DNA from: Kuafuiihalomonas sp039024635
Lineage (GTDB): Bacteria; Myxococcota; Kuafuiibacteriia; Kuafuiibacteriales; Kuafuiibacteriaceae
Assembly (NCBI GenBank): GCA_039024635.1
Contig: JBCCQA010000032.1
Location: 1 to 64,000 of the forward strand
DNA: 64,000 nucleotides
Direction: 5' to 3'
In this document: piece after piece, positions 60,666-64,000 of the stretch
Position numbering within the stretch: position 1 is the stretch's first letter
Layout: each line of letters opens with the position of its first letter
The notes under the pieces: model-generated
Told to the model about the DNA's origin: nothing
The model's database searches: none
The model's input: the letters and a program-made list of their open reading frames with translations, nothing else
Program-made: the position numbers and the translations under genes

Positions 60666-61865
60666 TCAGCCCGCCTGGAGGAGCGCCCCGATGCAGGCGT
60701 CCACCGCGCCGAGAGCCTGCTCCACGTGGTCGGACTCGATGACCAGAGGGGGCACCATGCGAAGGGTCCGGGGGCCCGCCACGTGGACGAGGACGCCCTG
60801 CCCTCGAGCACCGTCCACGATGGCCTTGGCGTCGAATCCGAGTCTTGGGCGAAGGTCAGCCCCCACCATCAGGCCTCGACCCCGGACCTCCGAAAAGCAG
60901 TGCCGGCGGGCATCGATGGCCCGAAGCCCGGCCAAGAGCTCCTCTCCTCGAGCCTTCACGTTCTCCAGGAAGCCGGGGCTGCGCACCGCCTCCATGACCA
61001 CGAGAGCCCCTGCGCAGGCAATCGGACTTCCGCCGTAGGTCGTCCCGTGGGTGCCGGGCTGCAGTGCCTCCGCCACTTCGGACCGCGCGACCAAGGCACC
61101 CAAGGGCAGACCGCCGCCCACGCCCTTCGCCAAGGCCATCAGGTCGGGACGGATCTCGGAGGCCATGTAGGCGTACATGTCGCCGGTCCGGCCGACCCCT
61201 GCCTGCACTTCGTCCACGATGACGAGCGCGCCCACCTCGTCGCAGCGGGCCCGCAGGGCCTGTAGGTAGGAAACGGGCACGGGACGAACACCGCCCTCTC
61301 CCTGCACGGGCTCGACGATGACGGCAGCGGTGGCGGATCCGATGAGCTCGGACGGATCCTGGCCAACCTCACCGTACACGAAGCCTTCCGGTAGAGGTCC
61401 AAAGCCCTCGTGGTACTTGGGTTGAGCGGTGGCCGTGAGCGCCCCCATGGTCCGACCGTGAAAGGAATTGCGAAAGCTCAGAATCTGGTTCCGCCGAGGG
61501 TCCCGCTGCCACTGAAAGCGTCGGGCGAGCTTGATGCAGGCCTCGTTGGCTTCGGCCCCGGAACTACAGAAGAAGACCTTGTCGCCGAAGCTCGTCTCGA
61601 CCAGGGCCTCGGCCAGCTCGATGCTGGCCTGGTTCCAGTAGAGGTTGCTGGTGTGCAGAAGTCGGCCCGCCTGACGGCTGACCGAGGCCACGAGGTCGGG
61701 ATGGTTGTGGCCGAGGGCGCTCACCGCGATTCCCGAAACCATATCCAGGTACCTTCGTCCCTCCGTGTCCCACACCCAGACACCCTGACCGTGATCGAGA
61801 ACGATGGGAGCCGGCCGATAGTTGGGCGTCATGACGGCCTGGCCCCGGGCGACGAGCGGATCCAT
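60666..61865 (-). CDS. argD: acetylornithine aminotransferase (class III PLP aminotransferase)
   Basis: 399 residues, the standard ArgD length. It converts N-acetylglutamate semialdehyde and glutamate to acetylornithine in arginine synthesis, and may also serve lysine synthesis. Motifs: YLDMVSGIAVSALGHNHP, FFCSSGAEANEACIKLAR (PLP phosphate), FHGRTMGALTATAQPKYHEGFGPL, EPVQGEGG, VDEVQAGVGRTG with the PLP-contacting Asp, and the Schiff-base Lys in MALAKGVGGGLPLGA. Closely related succinylornithine or ornithine aminotransferases cannot be fully excluded. It lies 10 bases downstream of hslU on the same strand. Confidence 0.92.
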   Translation of the reverse strand: MDPLVARGQAVMTPNYRPAPIVLDHGQGVWVWDTEGRRYLDMVSGIAVSALGHNHPDLVASVSRQAGRLLHTSNLYWNQASIELAEALVETSFGDKVFFCSSGAEANEACIKLARRFQWQRDPRRNQILSFRNSFHGRTMGALTATAQPKYHEGFGPLPEGFVYGEVGQDPSELIGSATAAVIVEPVQGEGGVRPVPVSYLQALRARCDEVGALVIVDEVQAGVGRTGDMYAYMASEIRPDLMALAKGVGGGLPLGALVARSEVAEALQPGTHGTTYGGSPIACAGALVVMEAVRSPGFLENVKARGEELLAGLRAIDARRHCFSEVRGRGLMVGADLRPRLGFDAKAIVDGARGQGVLVHVAGPRTLRMVPPLVIESDHVEQALGAVDACIGALLQAG

Positions 61866-61874
61866 GGGCGCAGT

Positions 61875-63242
61875 CTACAAGACGAAGCGAGAGAGGTCTT
61901 CGCTTTCGAGGGCCGGCGCGAGGCGCGACCGAACCATGTCCTCATCCACCACTACTGTCGAACCGCTCCGTTCAGGCGCGTCGAAGGAGACTTCGTCCAG
62001 CAAGGTCTCGAGCACGGTGTGAAGCCGGCGCGCACCGATGTTCTCCAGGGTCTGGTTGGCCCGGGCCGCCACTTCGGCGATGGCCCGAACGGCGCTCTCC
62101 TCGAAGCGAAGCTCCACGCCCTCCGTCTGCATGAGGGCCGTGTACTGCTTCACGAGGGAGTTCTTCGGCTCGGTCAGGATTCGAACAAAATCGGACTCCT
62201 TCAGGCCGGCCAGCTCCACCCGAATCGGGAAGCGCCCCTGAAGCTCTGGGATGAGGTCCGAGACCTTCGAGGTGTGAAAGGCACCAGCCGCGATGAAGAG
62301 CACGTGATCGGTCGAAACTCGTCCGTACTTGGTCGTGATGGTGCTCCCCTCCACGATGGGCAGAAGATCCCGCTGAACCCCCTCCCGTGAGACATCCGGA
62401 CCGCCCTGCCCGGCCCCAGCGGCCGATGTCGCAACTTTGTCAATCTCGTCGATGAATATGATCCCACTTTGCTCGGCCAGCTGGAGCGCGTCCCGCTGCA
62501 CCTGGTCCATGTCCAGGCGCCGGTCCACCTCTTCGTCGATCAGGACCTCTCGAGCTTCGGCCACGGTCGCCTTGCGCCGCTTCTTGGGCCCGCTCTTTTG
62601 CCCCCCCATGAGATCTTGGAGCTGGAAGACCATGTCCTGCACCCCCTCGGCGCTAAAGTTCTGCACAGTCGACATGGGTGCCCGTGCGCTGACCTCGATC
62701 TCGACCATGCGATCCTCCAACTTTCCCTCACGCAACATCCTCCGGAAGGTTTCCCGAGTCTTGGAGTGACTGTCGGCCTCGCCGGACTTGGCCTCGTAGC
62801 TCTTGCCGGTCGTCTCGGGCAGCAACAGGTCGAGTAGACGATCCTCGGCCGCCGCCTCGGCGGGGGCCCGCACGTGAGCCCGCGCCTCCTCTCGCTCCAG
62901 ATTGACCGCCGTCTCGACCAGATCCCGGACCATGGACTCGACATCCCGGCCTACGTGGCCCACCTCGGTGAACTTCGAGGCTTCGACCTTCACGAAGGGA
63001 GCCTTGATGAGCCGAGCGAGCCGACGAGCGATCTCGGTCTTGCCCACGCCGGTCGGGCCAACCATCAGGATGTTCTTGGGGATGATCTCATCCCGCATGT
63101 CTTCAGGGACCATCTGACGCCGCCAGCGGTTCCGAAGGGCCACCGCCACCGCCCGTTTCGCCTGGTCCTGGCCGACGATGTAGCGGTCGAGCTCGCCAAC
63201 CGTCTCGCGAGGCGTAAAGGACTTCCGCCATGTTTCGCTCAT
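61875..63242 (-). CDS. hslU: HslU ATPase subunit of the HslUV protease
   Basis: 455 residues from ATG 63242 (MSETWRKSFTPRETVGELDRYIVGQ), overlapping the hslV stop (ATGA). AAA+ motifs: Walker A VGPTGVGKTEIARRL, the pore-region VEASKFTEVGHVGRDVESMVRDLV, Walker B IIFIDEIDK, and the arginine finger/sensor region GRFPIRVEL. The intermediate (I) domain is present between about 110 and 240. The C-terminus SRFVL is the family's conserved tail, which docks into HslV. HslU unfolds proteins and feeds them to HslV. The open frame upstream overlaps hslV. Confidence 0.97.
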   Translation of the reverse strand: MSETWRKSFTPRETVGELDRYIVGQDQAKRAVAVALRNRWRRQMVPEDMRDEIIPKNILMVGPTGVGKTEIARRLARLIKAPFVKVEASKFTEVGHVGRDVESMVRDLVETAVNLEREEARAHVRAPAEAAAEDRLLDLLLPETTGKSYEAKSGEADSHSKTRETFRRMLREGKLEDRMVEIEVSARAPMSTVQNFSAEGVQDMVFQLQDLMGGQKSGPKKRRKATVAEAREVLIDEEVDRRLDMDQVQRDALQLAEQSGIIFIDEIDKVATSAAGAGQGGPDVSREGVQRDLLPIVEGSTITTKYGRVSTDHVLFIAAGAFHTSKVSDLIPELQGRFPIRVELAGLKESDFVRILTEPKNSLVKQYTALMQTEGVELRFEESAVRAIAEVAARANQTLENIGARRLHTVLETLLDEVSFDAPERSGSTVVVDEDMVRSRLAPALESEDLSRFVL

Positions 63243-63775
63243 GCGTCCAGACCTTCTACCGTGATGTGGCGATTGGTGTAGATGCAGATGTCGGCCGCTA
63301 TCTCCAGTGCTCGCCGAACGACCTCCGACGCCGACATCTGGGTCTCGCTGGCCAGCGCTCGGGCTGCGGCGAGGGCCATGGGTCCCCCGCTTCCGATGGC
63401 GCATACCCCATCTTCGGGCTCCACGATGTCGCCGGTCCCGGACAGGATGAGCGTGAGCTCGGCGTCGGCCACGGTGAGCATGGCCTCCAAGCGCCGCAGA
63501 TACCTGTCCGTCCGCCAGTCCTTGGCCAGCTCCACTGCCGAACGCATGAGCTGTCCGTTGTAGCTCGAGAGTTTGGCTTCGAAGCGTTCAAAGAGCGTGA
63601 AGGCATCCGCCGTCGAACCCGCAAAACCAGCCAGAACGCTGCCCTCGTGCATCCGCCGGACCTTTCGGGCGTTGGCCTTCATCACCGTCTGGCCAAAACT
63701 GACCTGACCATCCCCGCCCATGGCCACCCGTCCTTGGGAACGGACGCACACGATGGTCGTCCCGTGAAGCTGCAT
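63239..63775 (-). CDS. hslV: HslV peptidase subunit of the HslUV protease
   Basis: 178 residues from ATG 63775. The N-terminus MQLHGTTIVCVRSQGRVAMGGDGQVSFG is that of HslV: removal of five residues exposes the catalytic Thr, as in the proteasome beta family, and GGDGQVSFG contains the conserved catalytic Asp/Lys region. CAIGSGGPMALAAARAL is also diagnostic. An in-frame ATG at 63802 would add nine residues and is less likely, because the shorter form begins immediately before HGTT. A G-rich stretch precedes the start. HslV assembles as a double hexamer capped by HslU. Confidence 0.96.
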   Translation of the reverse strand: MQLHGTTIVCVRSQGRVAMGGDGQVSFGQTVMKANARKVRRMHEGSVLAGFAGSTADAFTLFERFEAKLSSYNGQLMRSAVELAKDWRTDRYLRRLEAMLTVADAELTLILSGTGDIVEPEDGVCAIGSGGPMALAAARALASETQMSASEVVRRALEIAADICIYTNRHITVEGLDA

Positions 63776-63883
63776 CCCCCACCCCTCGGGCAGCCCGCCC
63801 AACAGGTCAACCGAAGCACAGCGAGAACCGCGGCCTCACGCTCTCTTCGCCCAGATCCCCAAGTCATGGGGCACAGCAAGCGC

Positions 63884-63908
63884 GGAAGGACCGAGTAGAG
63901 GTCCTTCC
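63884..63908. other. hairpin near the right edge
   Basis: GGAAGGACC (63884-63892) and GGTCCTTCC (63900-63908) are perfect 9-base arms around a 7-base loop. Neither side is followed by a T run, so it is not a typical Rho-independent terminator; it may be a leader structure before hslV or a Rho-type end of an upstream gene. The rest of 63776-64000 is GC-rich with no convincing gene. Confidence 0.5.
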
Positions 63909-64000
63909 TCGGCGCGGCGAGCGAATGGAGCGTCGGCGACGCCGCGCCCGATGTAGGGTGGGTTGCCGGGGGGGGCGGGGCTCAGCCGCGCCCGGGTCCC

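Overview
This GC-rich, gene-dense window looks chromosomal. The partial 16S rRNA gene and the gene content point to a Myxococcota-type (deltaproteobacterial-grade) organism. The main evidence is a set of genes resembling Myxococcus gliding-motility genes gltH, gltI (agmK) and gltJ (agmX), several Hsp70/J-domain genes with TPR modules, FHA proteins, abundant lipoproteins and frequent GTG starts. I cannot name the genus from sequence alone.

Layout. 1-1351: the 5' two thirds of a 16S rRNA gene (minus strand) and its leader. 1352-4938: a minus-strand run of gmk, a yicC-family gene, a membrane-anchored coiled-coil protein and a class II glutamine-amidotransferase-like protein that has lost its nucleophile. 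5065-10652: a plus-strand run of a lidless Hsp70, a J-domain/TPR protein, asnS, an N-acetylmuramoyl-alanine amidase, rph and rdgB, followed by tRNA-Pro, -Arg, -His and -Lys. 11423-15689: a lipoprotein, a small membrane protein, a mini histidine-kinase-like protein and a family A DNA polymerase without a 5' nuclease. 15771: a second lidless Hsp70. 17330-23576: the rod-shape operon mreB-mreC-mreD-mrdA-rodA, in which RodA carries an inserted FHA-like domain. 23602-32103: envelope and housekeeping genes (PpiD/SurA-like chaperones, FHA protein, mobA, nuclease, rimI, sensor kinase, M16 peptidase, rhomboid protease).

32118-54342 is a 22-kb minus-strand block: clpB, bamA, a C45-type acyltransferase/peptidase, gltH-like, a 4058-residue TPR giant (gltI-like), gltJ-like, and a gene translationally coupled to gltJ whose product resembles RelA/SpoT synthetases. 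This is probably a partial gliding-motility (focal-adhesion) locus coupled to outer-membrane biogenesis; it is the most interesting region, together with the FHA-bearing RodA. 54441-64000: rarA, a lipoprotein, a full-length Hsp70 flanked by a winged-helix/J/TPR protein and a TPR/winged-helix-like protein, argD, and hslVU.

Functionally the window is dominated by envelope construction (rod elongasome, BamA, periplasmic chaperones, amidase), protein quality control (three Hsp70s, two J proteins, ClpB, HslVU) and probable surface motility. No insertion sequences, prophage, CRISPR arrays or integrases were seen.
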